NCBI GenBank assembly: GCA_963777625.1
Contig: CAVZRO010000001.1
Coordinates: 496,001 to 560,000, forward strand
Reading direction: 5' to 3'
Source of the DNA: DATDIC01 sp963777625
GTDB taxonomy: Bacteria > Pseudomonadota > Alphaproteobacteria > Acetobacterales > Acetobacteraceae
Length of the DNA stretch: 64,000 bases
The number at the start of each line of letters is the position of its first letter. Position 1 is the stretch's first letter. Below are positions 55,232-64,000 of the stretch, piece by piece. The notes under the pieces were generated by a model. That model was not told the origin of the DNA, did no database searches, and worked only from the letters and a program-made list of their open reading frames with translations. The position numbers and the translations under genes were made by a program.

Positions 55232-56098
55232 CTAACCCGCCATCTCACTCGCGTGAGCAGCCTGGAAATACGCGTCCACGGCCCGTTTCATCGCTGCGGC
55301 GACCTTCAGACGGTGGGCCGGTTGCCGCAGGAAGGACTCGTCGCGCGGGTTCGACATGAAACCCATCTCGACAAGGACACTGGGAATTTCGACCGATTGT
55401 AACACTACGAATCCCGCATGCCGATCGGGGTTCGCCAACATGGGCACATCCTGATCTAGACTGTTTACGATTTGCCGGGCGACATGGCTGGAATCAATTC
55501 GGGTCTCACGCCTGACCAAACTCGCTAGTATGCGACCCACCTGCGGCGGATAGCCATGATAGGCCGCGCCGATGAACCTGTCCGCGCTGTTCTCCCTCAC
55601 GGCAAGTTCCGCACTTTGCGCGTCAGAGGCTGAATTTGACAATGTATAAACACTCGCCCCGCGCACCTGATGGGATGGCAATGCGTCCGCGTGCATGGAG
55701 ATAAACAGTGATGCTCCATGCCGCTGCGCAATCTCAACCCTCTGCTCGAGCGGTATGAACTCGTCCCGGGTACGGGTAAGAGCCACGCGATAGTACCCCT
55801 CGCGTTCGAGCAATGCTTGCAACTGCCCCGCGGCCGCCAAGGCGATATGCTTTTCATACGTGCCGGAGACACCGATCGCGCCCGGATCCTTTCCGCCGTG
55901 CCCCGGATCCAGCATTACCAAGGGTCCAGGCCCTTTGTTTCGACGTGCATCGGCTTTGGACGACCCGCGCGCATGTGACGGCACTTCGGCATGCAGGCCC
56001 GTCGACCGCCCGGGCAGCAGGAATCGGCCAAATACCCCAATCCCCACTCCAACATGACCGAGGAGCACGCGGCGCGTGAATAGTGGATAACCAGCCAT
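55232..56098 (-). CDS. amiC: N-acetylmuramoyl-L-alanine amidase (Amidase_3)
   Basis: 288 residues from ATG 56098. N-terminal FTRRVLLGHVGVGIG looks like a Tat-type export signal with twin Arg. Zinc and catalytic motifs of Amidase_3: VMLDPGHGGKDPGAIG, then EKHIAL (Glu), TRTRDEFIPLEQRVEIA, FISMHADAL and SVLVEMGFMSNPRDE. Cleaves the amide between MurNAc and peptide for daughter-cell separation. It is directly upstream of the PBP gene on the same strand. Confidence 0.9.
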   Translation of the reverse strand: MAGYPLFTRRVLLGHVGVGIGVFGRFLLPGRSTGLHAEVPSHARGSSKADARRNKGPGPLVMLDPGHGGKDPGAIGVSGTYEKHIALAAAGQLQALLEREGYYRVALTRTRDEFIPLEQRVEIAQRHGASLFISMHADALPSHQVRGASVYTLSNSASDAQSAELAVRENSADRFIGAAYHGYPPQVGRILASLVRRETRIDSSHVARQIVNSLDQDVPMLANPDRHAGFVVLQSVEIPSVLVEMGFMSNPRDESFLRQPAHRLKVAAAMKRAVDAYFQAAHASEMAG

Positions 56099-56128
56099 AC
56101 CAACTCTTAACACGGCAACTCCGGAATC

Positions 56129-57262
56129 TCAGCTTACAGTATGATCATAAATGGATTTTACACGAATTTCCCTCGGCCGCCCCACTCTCCCTCGCAGTCC
56201 GCCCGCCCGCGGCTCGGGCCACTGCGCGATTGGTCTACGCTTTATATATTTGCTGAAATTTGACCTCGACCGGCCCATCGACGCGTTCCCGCTTTCCATG
56301 GCCTGATCGAGAAGCGCTTCGACTGCCCTTGGATCGTCCCAGGCGAGTGTCACATCGACAACGTGCACCGCGGCTCGCTGCTCTGCGGTCAATCGTGCCG
56401 CATCCTTCGCCGTGGTGACTGGGAGCGCATCGAGCGATCGTGCCCGGTTGATCACACGTCGAAATAGACGTGGATGAAAAGGCTGGTGATCTGGCAACGA
56501 TATCCGCTCTACCAGAATGGCACCCGCGGCTCCTACGGTGGCAAAGAACTTATCCGGCCGTCCGATACCGGCAAATGCCACCACACGGCGTCCGGTCAGC
56601 TCAGCGCCACCCTGTCCCGCGATAAGTCGTGCCCGCAACACGGGGAGCTGCGGCGGTAATGCATGCCGCGTGTCCGTGGTATCCTCGCCAATGAGCACTG
56701 CGGCCTGGCATCTGTTCGCGCCACTCGCGATCGGCTCACGCAGCGGACCAGCCGGCAATAGGCGACCATTACCAAATCCGGCTCCCCCATCCACGACCAG
56801 CAATGCGAGGTCCTTCATCAGCGTCGGATTCTGCAAGCCGTCATCAAGGATCAGCACGTTAGCCCCCGCCCCCACGGCCTGTTGCGCTGAACTCGCGCGG
56901 TCAATACCGATCCAGGTGGGGGCATATTTCGCCAGCAGTAGCGCCTCGTCGCCAACCGCAGCGGCGGTATCCCCCGGCATCACACGCCAGGTTCCTCGGG
57001 TCGAACCGCCAAATCCTCGGAGGAGGAAATGCGGTTTCCAACCTCGTGCCTTCAACCGCTGCCCGAGGTCTATCGCCAGCGTCGTCTTGCCGGCGCCGCC
57101 GACAGTGACATTTCCACAGCAGATTACCGGGACCGGAGCACGCCAGCCTCGTCTCTTTGCACGTCGCGCGCTCACCGATGCCGTAATCATGGCGAAAGGT
57201 GATAGCAGCGCGGGTAAAATCACCTTCTCCGGCTTGTACCAAAACGTCGGAGCCGAAATCAT
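56129..57262 (-). CDS. lpxK: Tetraacyldisaccharide 4'-kinase
   Basis: 377 residues. Phosphorylates the lipid A disaccharide at the inner membrane. N-terminal MISAPTFWYKPEKVILPALL, Walker A CCGNVTVGGAGKTTLAI, PHFLLRGFGGSTRG, GDEALLLAKYAPTWIGIDRA, LILDDGLQN (Walker B) and VTTAKDAARLT are intact. The last ~45 residues (SGNASMGRSRSNFSKYIKRR onward) extend beyond the usual ~330-residue length and are basic; they might be a genuine extension or result from a base error near the true stop. Start overlaps the waaA stop by ATGA. Confidence 0.9.
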   Translation of the reverse strand: MISAPTFWYKPEKVILPALLSPFAMITASVSARRAKRRGWRAPVPVICCGNVTVGGAGKTTLAIDLGQRLKARGWKPHFLLRGFGGSTRGTWRVMPGDTAAAVGDEALLLAKYAPTWIGIDRASSAQQAVGAGANVLILDDGLQNPTLMKDLALLVVDGGAGFGNGRLLPAGPLREPIASGANRCQAAVLIGEDTTDTRHALPPQLPVLRARLIAGQGGAELTGRRVVAFAGIGRPDKFFATVGAAGAILVERISLPDHQPFHPRLFRRVINRARSLDALPVTTAKDAARLTAEQRAAVHVVDVTLAWDDPRAVEALLDQAMESGNASMGRSRSNFSKYIKRRPIAQWPEPRAGGLRGRVGRPREIRVKSIYDHTVS

Positions 57263-58545
57263 GATAATCGATAGGCCGGAAGCAACGAGATCAGCTCCGC
57301 GGCCGTGCGTTTGGGCAACTCAGTGAACCGCGCCGCCGCTCGTTCAGCACTTTCACCGATCTGGTTCAGCCTCTTGGGCTCCTTCAGCAACCCTCCGACC
57401 CAATCCGCAATGCTGGGCGGGTCTGTCACACTCGTGAGCGCCCCTGCCTCGGAGAGCACTTCTACTGCATCTGCAAAGTTCTCGGTGTATGGGCCTACTG
57501 CGACAGCGCAGCCGAGACGCGCGGCTTCCAGGGGGTTCTGGCCGCCTCCCGGTGGCATAAGGCTCTTCCCAATCAGGGCGCACTGGCTGAGTCGGTACCA
57601 CAATCCCAGCTCACCCATGGTATCGGCCAACCATATTCCGCCGGGCAGCGGATCCTGCTCCAGCGATCGCCGCGTCATTTGAACATCCGGCGGCGGATGT
57701 AGAGACGATGTCTTTTCAGGATGCCGCGGAACGATGATGGTTACCACACCTGGGCAACGTGCCCGTAGCAGGCGATGCGCACCGATGACGATATCGAATT
57801 CGTTTGGATGGATGCTTGCCGCCAGCCACCGGCCGCGGCCGTCAAGCAATCCTTGCAACCGGACGAGCTCAACCGGGTCAGCCGAAAGAGGAGGAGCCGC
57901 AAATTTCAGATTACCCGGTATCTCCACGTTCTTCCCGCCGAGCGCGCGCAGGCGGATTGCGTCGGTTCCACTTTGCGCTTGAATGGACTTGAAGGAGCCA
58001 AGCAGCTCGCCTGCGAAACCTCGGACGCAAAGCCATTTTCGATAGCTTCTTTGTGACATGCGCGCGTTCAGTAACATGATCGGGATGCGCCGAACTTTGC
58101 AGCCGGTCAGCAGATTGGGCCACAATTCGCTTTCCACCAGCGCTCCTGCATCAGGACGCCAATGATCCAGAAACCGCGTGGTCCAGCGCGGTACATCCAG
58201 CGGAATAAAGCGATGTAGCACCCTGTTCCTCAGCCCCTGCTCCGTGACCAGCCTCATCAGCAGTTCGGCGGAGGCTACCGATCCTGTCGTCACCAGGATC
58301 GTCACGTCTTCCCGCTGGCGAGCCATTTCCACGAGCACCGGCAAAATCGAAACACTCTCGCCGACGCTGGCGGCATGCAACCACGCCAGCGGCCCATCGG
58401 GACGTGGCATCGCTTCAATTCCTCGACGCTCCTCCAGACGCGGCCCGATCTCCTTCCCGCGTTTAGTCCGTTGCCGAAGCAGCAGACGGAGACCGGGTAC
58501 CGCTGCCGTCGCGGCCAATGCCCACAAACCACCAACCAGACTCAT
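57259..58545 (-). CDS. waaA: 3-deoxy-D-manno-octulosonic acid transferase (Kdo transferase)
   Basis: 428 residues from ATG 58545, which overlaps the preceding stop (ATGA); a further upstream in-frame start gives low-likelihood sequence. WaaA adds Kdo to lipid IVA. Motifs: WLHAASVGESVSILPVLVEM with the catalytic Glu, LVTTGSVASAELL, FIPLDVPRWTTRFLDHWRPD, ESELWPNLL, then GNLKFAAPP, ASIHPNEFDIVIGAHRLLR, IIVPRHPEK and LIGKSLMPPGGGQNPLEAAR. Membrane anchor is the first ~20 residues. It is operonic with the acyltransferase upstream and lpxK downstream. Confidence 0.93.
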   Translation of the reverse strand: MSLVGGLWALAATAAVPGLRLLLRQRTKRGKEIGPRLEERRGIEAMPRPDGPLAWLHAASVGESVSILPVLVEMARQREDVTILVTTGSVASAELLMRLVTEQGLRNRVLHRFIPLDVPRWTTRFLDHWRPDAGALVESELWPNLLTGCKVRRIPIMLLNARMSQRSYRKWLCVRGFAGELLGSFKSIQAQSGTDAIRLRALGGKNVEIPGNLKFAAPPLSADPVELVRLQGLLDGRGRWLAASIHPNEFDIVIGAHRLLRARCPGVVTIIVPRHPEKTSSLHPPPDVQMTRRSLEQDPLPGGIWLADTMGELGLWYRLSQCALIGKSLMPPGGGQNPLEAARLGCAVAVGPYTENFADAVEVLSEAGALTSVTDPPSIADWVGGLLKEPKRLNQIGESAERAAARFTELPKRTAAELISLLPAYRLS

Positions 58546-59216
58546 GCTGCAACAATCCGGTCGGCCGCTTCCGCGGCGGCAGTGAGGGCGGTCCCAATGG
58601 TCCCCACCGCCTGCTCCCAATCTGTTCGGCGAATCGGGATTGCCGGTCCGCATACAACGACGCCGTGGCCGAACGGCTTCGGAATGACCATCTGATCCCA
58701 GGTTTTCAGAACCCAGCGACGAGACGTCTGCGCAGCACACGGTAAAACGGGCGCGCCTGAAAACGCCGCGATCTGCGCGACACCTGGTGCAACTTGCCGG
58801 CGAGGGCCCCGCGGTCCATCCGGAGTTATGCTGATATGATCTCCACGTTTCAACAGAGTCAGCAGGCGCTTTACGCTGCCAATTCCGCCTCGAGTTGTGG
58901 AACCAGATACCACATCGATATCAAACCGTCGTATCACGGCCCCGATGAACTGCCCGTCTCGATGCTTGCTTACCAGCACATGCACTTGCCGGGGGGTTGC
59001 GCCAGGCAATTGCCGTGACAACACCCATAACATTGGCATGAGAGGCAGCCGTTCGTGCCAGAACGCGACAATCACCGGTTGTCCGGAAGCATGGGGCAAG
59101 ACGTGCTCACGCCCTTCAAATTTCCACCGCGTTGTGCGTAGTGCAAAATCCAGATAGCACCCAAGCAGCCAAGATAGCCCAGCTTGAACAACCGGGCGGC
59201 GAAGCAATCGGTTCAT
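58542..59216 (-). CDS. Lysophospholipid acyltransferase-like protein (DUF374)
   Basis: 224 residues. The DUF374 group is related to glycerolipid acyltransferases and is repeatedly adjacent to waaA/lpxK in alphaproteobacteria. Seen here: VIVAFWHERLPLMPMLWVLS (H-x3-L-like catalytic region), HVLVSKHRDGQFIGAVIRRF, GSTTRGGIGSVKRLLTLLKR and SITPDGPRGPRRQVAPGVA. The N-terminus has a membrane-facing helix. Probable role in lipid A or phospholipid acylation; substrate unproven. Stop overlaps the waaA start as ATGA. Confidence 0.8.
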   Translation of the reverse strand: MNRLLRRPVVQAGLSWLLGCYLDFALRTTRWKFEGREHVLPHASGQPVIVAFWHERLPLMPMLWVLSRQLPGATPRQVHVLVSKHRDGQFIGAVIRRFDIDVVSGSTTRGGIGSVKRLLTLLKRGDHISITPDGPRGPRRQVAPGVAQIAAFSGAPVLPCAAQTSRRWVLKTWDQMVIPKPFGHGVVVCGPAIPIRRTDWEQAVGTIGTALTAAAEAADRIVAA

Positions 59217-59308
59217 CCCCGGCAGGTATCAGCCTGGGTCGGTTGGTGTCTAGGCCGTCCACCTGAACTCCCGCCGGCGACCACATTCAATTAAACCAGG
59301 AGCGCTGA

Positions 59309-60022
59309 ATGCCCTTCCCGAAACCGACAGCGATCGTATTCGATACGTTTGGCACGGTCGTCGACTGGCGTGGCAGCCTTATCGTCGCCTTAACCGATTT
59401 CGGCAATCAGCGCCAACTCACTGCCGACTGGGCAGCCTTCGTGGACAGATGGCGGGCCGCTTACAGCCCTTCGATGAACCGGGTCCGCAACGGCGAGATC
59501 CCCTGGACCAACCTGGACGGCCTCCACCGAGCCTCGCTCGATCAGCTTGTCGAGGAATTCGCCCTTAGCCGATTGACCGAGCCTGACCGGCATTTTCTCT
59601 GTCGCTTGTGGCACTCGCTGAGCCCCTGGCCCGACGCGATTCCCGGCCTGTCTCGTCTCAAGCGCCACTTCATCATCGGTCCACTTTCGAACGGCAATGT
59701 GTCGCTTCTCACCAATATGGCAAAGCATGCCGGGTTGCCCTGGGACATAATATTCGGCTCGGACCTGTTCCGACACTACAAGCCCGATCCTGAGACTTAT
59801 CTCGGTGTTTGCCGGCTGCTCGACCTTGAGCCCCGACAAGTGATGATGGCCGCCGCCCACAACAGCGACCTTGCGGCGGCCCGCAGCCTGGGTCTTATGA
59901 CCGCATTCTTTCCACGCTCTACGGAATATGGGCCGAACCAGGTTCGCGATTTCATACCCGAAGCCGAATGGGACGTTGTAGCCGACAATATGGAAGACAT
60001 GGCGACCCAGCTCGGTGCCTGA
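59309..60022 (+). CDS. Haloacid dehalogenase type II-like hydrolase
   Basis: 237 residues. HAD motif I VFDTFGTVVDWRGS (nucleophile Asp), motif II IIGPLSNGN, motif III HYKPDPETYLGVCRL and motif IV AAAHNSDLAAARSLG. The FDTFGTVVDWRG pattern is that of (S)-2-haloacid dehalogenases, though many such genes act on other phosphorylated or halogenated compounds. Stands alone. Divergent from the acyltransferase gene; the 92-base gap between holds the two promoters. Confidence 0.85.
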   Translation: MPFPKPTAIVFDTFGTVVDWRGSLIVALTDFGNQRQLTADWAAFVDRWRAAYSPSMNRVRNGEIPWTNLDGLHRASLDQLVEEFALSRLTEPDRHFLCRLWHSLSPWPDAIPGLSRLKRHFIIGPLSNGNVSLLTNMAKHAGLPWDIIFGSDLFRHYKPDPETYLGVCRLLDLEPRQVMMAAAHNSDLAAARSLGLMTAFFPRSTEYGPNQVRDFIPEAEWDVVADNMEDMATQLGA

Positions 60023-60257
60023 CCCCGGCGCCACCATAGTTCGGGGTAATCCGATCATACGGCAGGAAGACCCGCTTCGAACTCGCCCGTCAGGTGGGCG
60101 CCGACTTGTGTCCGACCTTTCTGCCCCAGGCTGGCCCGTGCTCGAGGTGAATTAACGGCTCGGTAAGCCCCACCCCGGCACTGTGCGGCTGGCCGCTGCC
60201 GGCCGCCGGGAGTCGTCTCTGCATGCAGTATCGCCCGCCTCCGTTGAAGCGAGCGCT

Positions 60258-61868
60258 ATGAAGCCACTGGTTGCGGGGCTCAAGGCGCTAGGTCCGGTGC
60301 GTCTGGCCGCGCTCGGCGCTGTGGCGCTTGCCACCCTCACGCTCTTCGCCTTGCTCATGCTCAACAGCACCACCCAACCGATGTCGCTGCTTTATGCCGA
60401 CCTCGACTTGCGTGACTCCGGACTGATAACCGATCAGCTCACACACGCGCACATTCCCTATCGGCTCATGGCCTCAGGGACGGAAATCATGGTTCCCGAT
60501 GACCAGGTGCCGCAGGCTCGCGTGTTGCTGGCGAAGCAGGGGCTGCCCTCGGGGGGAACAGTCGGTTACGAGATTTTCGACCGCTCCGATGCGCTCGGCG
60601 CCACCGAATTCCAGCAGCGAATCGATGAGACGCGCGCGCTTGAGGGGGAGTTGGCTCGCACGATCCAGGCGATCAATGGTGTTCGATCAGCCCGCATCCA
60701 TCTGGTGCTACCTCAGCGCACGACCTTCTCGCGTGATCCGGAGCCGGCGCAGGCAAGTGTTCTGCTGACCATGACAGGTGCCACGCGGCTCGACCGACAG
60801 GGCGTTCAGGCCATCTTGAATCTGGTTGCCGCGGCGGTACCCGGGTTGAAGCCGCAGAATATCGCAGTTGTCGATTCCTATGGCGAGCTGCTTGCCCGAG
60901 CCGGTGAGCCGGTCCAACCGGACGGTTCAGCAATGTCGGGCGATGAAATCCGAAATGCTACGGAATTACGTCTCGCTCACTCGGTGGAAGACATTCTGGC
61001 GCGCAGCTTTGGACCCGGCCACGCGCGCGCCGAAGCCACTGTCCAGATGGATTTCGATCATGTCAGTGTCTCGGAGGAGAAATACGATCCTGATGGCCAG
61101 GTCCCGCGCAGCGAACAAAGTGTTACCGATCAGAACGAAGCCACGGGACCCGCACCTACTGTTTCGGTCCAGAACAATCTGCCGAATGCTCCCGCCGCGG
61201 CCCAGGGAACCGGCACTCGGAACAATCGCCGCGAGGAGACGACCAATTACGAAATCAGCAAGACGGTCCGCACTGTGGTACATCAGCAGCCGAGCATCAC
61301 CCGGATCAGCCTTGCCGTGCTCGTGGATGCCGCTGAAGCCAAGACACCCGAGGACCTCGCACGGATAACAGGGCTGGTAAAAACCGCCATCGGCTTCGAT
61401 GTGAAGCGCGGGGACGATGTACAGGTGGTAGCGATGCCCTTCATCTCGGAAACACCGGCTCCACAGATCGCGCCGGGCCTACTCGGGCTACGACTGACAA
61501 ATGCCGATCTCCTCCATCTGCTGGAAATCGGGCTGTTTGGCTTAGTCGGTATCGTAGCCCTGCTCTTTGTCCTGCGCCCTATGGTGCTTCGCATCACAAA
61601 TCTAACCCCGCTACCGGGTTCGGAGTTGATCGCCTCGATAGGCCAGATCCCGCTCGCGGCATCGCCATCTCCGCCGGCGCTGGCCCCGCCGACAAATCCA
61701 GGATCAATGCTCCTCGAAGATCAGAGCATGGTGAGCCTAGCCCAAATCGAGGGTCAGATGCGCGCATCCTCGATCCGACGACTATCCGAGTTGGCGAACC
61801 GCCATCCGGATGAAGCGCTCGCGGTGGTTCGAGGCTGGATGATGCAGGAAACCGGCTCCGGTGCTTAA
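60258..61868 (+). CDS. fliF: Flagellar MS-ring protein FliF
   Basis: 536 residues from ATG 60258. Two membrane segments (~20-42 and ~435-455, [20 protein letters not shown]) bracket the periplasmic ring-building domains: [80 protein letters not shown] and [10 protein letters not shown]. The C-terminal cytoplasmic end ([14 protein letters not shown]) binds FliG. The 235-base gap (60023-60257) before it holds no gene; the upstream promoter could not be defined. Overlaps fliG by eight bases. Confidence 0.95.
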   Translation: MKPLVAGLKALGPVRLAALGAVALATLTLFALLMLNSTTQPMSLLYADLDLRDSGLITDQLTHAHIPYRLMASGTEIMVPDDQVPQARVLLAKQGLPSGGTVGYEIFDRSDALGATEFQQRIDETRALEGELARTIQAINGVRSARIHLVLPQRTTFSRDPEPAQASVLLTMTGATRLDRQGVQAILNLVAAAVPGLKPQNIAVVDSYGELLARAGEPVQPDGSAMSGDEIRNATELRLAHSVEDILARSFGPGHARAEATVQMDFDHVSVSEEKYDPDGQVPRSEQSVTDQNEATGPAPTVSVQNNLPNAPAAAQGTGTRNNRREETTNYEISKTVRTVVHQQPSITRISLAVLVDAAEAKTPEDLARITGLVKTAIGFDVKRGDDVQVVAMPFISETPAPQIAPGLLGLRLTNADLLHLLEIGLFGLVGIVALLFVLRPMVLRITNLTPLPGSELIASIGQIPLAASPSPPALAPPTNPGSMLLEDQSMVSLAQIEGQMRASSIRRLSELANRHPDEALAVVRGWMMQETGSGA

Positions 61869-62874
61869 GTCAGACGACTATCCGTCCTTAGCCGGCGCTC
61901 AGAAAGCAGCAATCCTCATGCTGGCTTTAGGAGAGGAGCAATGCAGCCGACTATTCTCCCTGATGCACGAAGACGAAATCAGAGAGATTTCCGCCGCCAT
62001 GTCCCAACTCGGATCGGTCAGGGCGGAACTCGTCGAGCGCCTCTGTTTCGACTTTGCCGAACAAATGGGCAGTGCCGGAAACCTGATTGGCAGCTATGAA
62101 AGCACAGAGCGCCTGCTCCAGAAAACCCTTCCGCGTGAGCGGGCCGCCCAAATCATGGAGGAAATCCGCGGCCCAGCGGGGCGGACCATGTGGGACAAGT
62201 TGGGCAACGTCAGCGAGGCCGTTCTCGCCAATTACCTGAAGAATGAATACCCCCAAACTGTCGCCGTAGTGCTGTCGAAGATCCGGCCCGAGCACGCAGC
62301 CAGAGTGCTCGCGCTCTTGCCGGAGAGCTCCGCGATGGAAGTCGTCATGCGGATGCTTCGCATGGAGAGTGTCCAAAAAGATGTGTTGGAAGGAGTCGAG
62401 CGAACCTTGCGCTCCGAGTTCATGTCCAACCTTGCCCGCAGCACGCGCCGCGATGCCCATGAAGCAATGGCGGATATATTCAATAACCTCGATCGACAGG
62501 CAGAGGCCAGATTTCTGACGGCCTTGGAGGATCGCAATCGAGAAGCGGCAGAACGTATCAAAGCATTGATGTTCACGTTTGAAGATCTCCAACGCCTCGG
62601 CGGCCCGGCGATTCAACTCCTTATTCGGGAAGTCGAGAAGGATAAACTGCCAATTGCCTTAAAAGGAGCTTCCGAAAAGATCCGAGACCTGTTCTTCCGA
62701 AATCTGTCAGAGCGTGCCTCGAAAATGCTGCGGGAGGAAATTGAGGCGCTTGGGCCCGTTCGTCTCCGCGACGTTGACGAAGCCCAGTCGCAGGTCGTCC
62801 AGCTTGCAAAGGAGCTGGCCGCACAAGGTCGCATCGAAATCGGTGAAACCCACGATGAGGAGCTGGTATATTGA
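61861..62874 (+). CDS. fliG: Flagellar motor switch protein FliG
   Basis: 337 residues from GTG 61861, overlapping the fliF stop. The three FliG domains are visible: N-terminal [20 protein letters not shown], middle [20 protein letters not shown] and [19 protein letters not shown], and C-terminal [20 protein letters not shown] followed by the torque helix [20 protein letters not shown]. FliG carries the charged residues that contact the stator. Operon member with fliF, fliH, fliN. Confidence 0.95.
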   Translation: MLKSDDYPSLAGAQKAAILMLALGEEQCSRLFSLMHEDEIREISAAMSQLGSVRAELVERLCFDFAEQMGSAGNLIGSYESTERLLQKTLPRERAAQIMEEIRGPAGRTMWDKLGNVSEAVLANYLKNEYPQTVAVVLSKIRPEHAARVLALLPESSAMEVVMRMLRMESVQKDVLEGVERTLRSEFMSNLARSTRRDAHEAMADIFNNLDRQAEARFLTALEDRNREAAERIKALMFTFEDLQRLGGPAIQLLIREVEKDKLPIALKGASEKIRDLFFRNLSERASKMLREEIEALGPVRLRDVDEAQSQVVQLAKELAAQGRIEIGETHDEELVY

Positions 62875-63545
62875 TCGCGAACGCAGTCCCGGGCGCCAGT
62901 AGCCGGGGGCCGGAGCCGTTTTTCATGGAAGACTTTGACGAGCGGCCGACGGAGTCCACCGAGACGCCGGAGGTGATCTCGCCGATATTTACGATCCAGG
63001 AACTCCAGGCGGCGCGCACTGCCGCGTGGAGCGAGGGACACGCTGCGGCGCTCGCTGAAGCCTCGCTCGAAACTCGTGCGCAAATGAGCACTCTTGCCGG
63101 ATCCATTGCACAACAAATCGGCGAACTTCAGGAAACCGCACGGTTGTTGGCAGACACTCAGGCAAGAGCACTCGCGCAATTGCTCCTGGACATTCTGGCC
63201 GGCCTTTTCCCAACCCTGTGCACTCAATTCGGTGAAAATGAGGCCCGCCGTCTGGCTCGCCCGATACTTGAGGGTCTTAATCATGAGCCTGAGGTAACCC
63301 TTCGAGCCGACCCTTCATTGACCAGTTTTCTCCAGGAAGAGCTCTCAATGATCGCCCACGACAAAATCTCTCGGGTCAAAATTATCCCTAATAACGCCTT
63401 CGTAAGGGGTGATATCCGAATATCCTGGAGCAATGGGACCGCGGAGCGTGACCCCACATCGCTTTGGAACCGGATTTCCTCCGTACTCGCCGGCCTCGGA
63501 CTCCATTGCCCTGAAATGAGGACCGAGGGTCAGCATGCCGCCTGA
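62871..63545 (+). CDS. fliH: Flagellar assembly protein FliH
   Basis: 224 residues from TTG 62871, whose bases overlap the fliG TGA; ATG 62925 is an alternative that gives [20 protein letters not shown]. The middle has the FliH alanine/glutamine-rich helix ([20 protein letters not shown]) and ends with an ATPase-regulator-like domain ([40 protein letters not shown]). FliH inhibits the FliI ATPase and brings export substrates. Overlaps fliN by 11 bases. Confidence 0.8.
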   Translation: MIANAVPGASSRGPEPFFMEDFDERPTESTETPEVISPIFTIQELQAARTAAWSEGHAAALAEASLETRAQMSTLAGSIAQQIGELQETARLLADTQARALAQLLLDILAGLFPTLCTQFGENEARRLARPILEGLNHEPEVTLRADPSLTSFLQEELSMIAHDKISRVKIIPNNAFVRGDIRISWSNGTAERDPTSLWNRISSVLAGLGLHCPEMRTEGQHAA

Positions 63546-63855
63546 TCTTGATTTGGCAGAGCTGCCGGACTCAGCTCCAAACGAAATCCCCGCCAACCGC
63601 GGAACTCGTGACCTGGATGCCGTGTATGACATACCGGTTACCGTCAGCGCGGTTCTCGGAAAAGCCACCATGCAGGTGAGCCAGCTTTTGAAACTCGGGC
63701 GCGGCGCAGTCGTGGAACTCGATCGCAGCCTCGGGGAGGCAATTGATATCTATGTGAACAATCGGCTGGTGGCACGAGGCGAAGTGGTTATGGTCGACGA
63801 CACCCGTCTTGGCGTCACTATGACCGAAATCGTGAAAGCGGATCGAGCGCCGTAG
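63535..63855 (+). CDS. fliN: Flagellar motor switch protein FliN
   Basis: 106 residues. A single SpoA domain: DLDAVYDIPVTVSAVLGKAT then MQVSQLLKLGRGAVVELDRS and AIDIYVNNRLVARGEVVMVD then DTRLGVTMTEI. FliN forms the C-ring with FliG and FliM. The N-terminal ~25 residues ([20 protein letters not shown]) are probably flexible. Start ATG 63535 overlaps the fliH end. Confidence 0.93.
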   Translation: MPPDLDLAELPDSAPNEIPANRGTRDLDAVYDIPVTVSAVLGKATMQVSQLLKLGRGAVVELDRSLGEAIDIYVNNRLVARGEVVMVDDTRLGVTMTEIVKADRAP

Positions 63856-63873
63856 GCACCGCGCCCATACGAC

Positions 63874-64000
63874 ATGAAAATTCTTATTGTAGGTTCGCTT
63901 GCTGGGGAGATCGGCCAGGCAGCACGGATAGCTGTAGCCCACGGCGCACGCCTGGATCAGGTTGAAGGGGCCCGGCAGGCGCTGGCCCGACTCCGCATCG
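63874..64000 (+). CDS. flbD: FlbD-like flagellar response regulator, 5' end only
   Basis: 42 codons to the window edge. MKILIVGSLAGEIGQAARIA then VAHGARLDQVEGARQALARL resembles the divergent receiver start of FlbD, the sigma-54 activator of late flagellar genes in alphaproteobacteria. The central AAA+ and HTH regions are outside the window. Placement after fliN supports it. Confidence 0.75.
   Translation, partial: MKILIVGSLAGEIGQAARIAVAHGARLDQVEGARQALARLRI

Overview
The window is high-GC bacterial chromosome with alphaproteobacterial gene content: glnB-glnA and glnK-amtB pairs, a fliF-fliG-fliH-fliN-flbD flagellar run, a waaA-lpxK lipid A operon, an S24-type repressor and class 2 dihydroorotate dehydrogenase. 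The style points to Rhodospirillales, most likely Acetobacteraceae. This is inference from gene content; no 16S or marker search was possible.

Layout. 1-17 kb is chromosomal: an unrecognised two-gene operon, a methyltransferase, an eroded Phd antitoxin, a PhoR-like kinase, nadX-mobA, tRNA-His, an aminotransferase, the nitrogen-control genes (glnB, glnA, glnK, amtB), an SDR, pyrD with a HAD gene, and small conserved proteins beside an S24 repressor. About 16.8-21.3 kb is a lower-GC accessory patch: omega-type glutathione transferase, aldo/keto reductase, a TPR-glycosyltransferase and a WY/NPDV repeat protein. 21.4-48.9 kb is a contractile-tailed prophage or phage-derived particle, all on the minus strand, in canonical virion order: terL, portal, scaffold, capsid, connectors, sheath, tube, tail chaperone, short tape-measure candidate, hub, spike, wedge, J, I, fibres and spikes, methyltransferase, glycosyltransferase, holin-like. 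No integrase, replication gene, phage repressor or endolysin is seen. IS256-type transposase remnants lie just upstream of a 5'-truncated terL and inside the lysis end. 49.6-64 kb returns to core genes: a degenerate receiver protein, dnaQ, coaE, prfB, a class A PBP, an amidase, lpxK, waaA, an acyltransferase, a dehalogenase and the start of a flagellar operon.

Two programmed recoding sites are visible: the prfB +1 site (AGGAGG upstream of CTT TGA C) and a textbook -1 slippery heptamer GGGAAAC directly before the stop of the tail chaperone. Separately, nine otherwise good genes are broken by single-base indels (eight extra bases, one missing base), several in short homopolymers and one in a class A PBP gene. 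This looks more like sequence error than biology, but the phage genes could also be truly decaying.

The least explained parts are the phage particle cluster with its very short tape-measure candidate, the two spikes with related N-termini, the standalone WY/NPDV repeat protein, and a 214-bp nested palindrome carrying opposed DnaA-box-like sequences between glnA and glnK.
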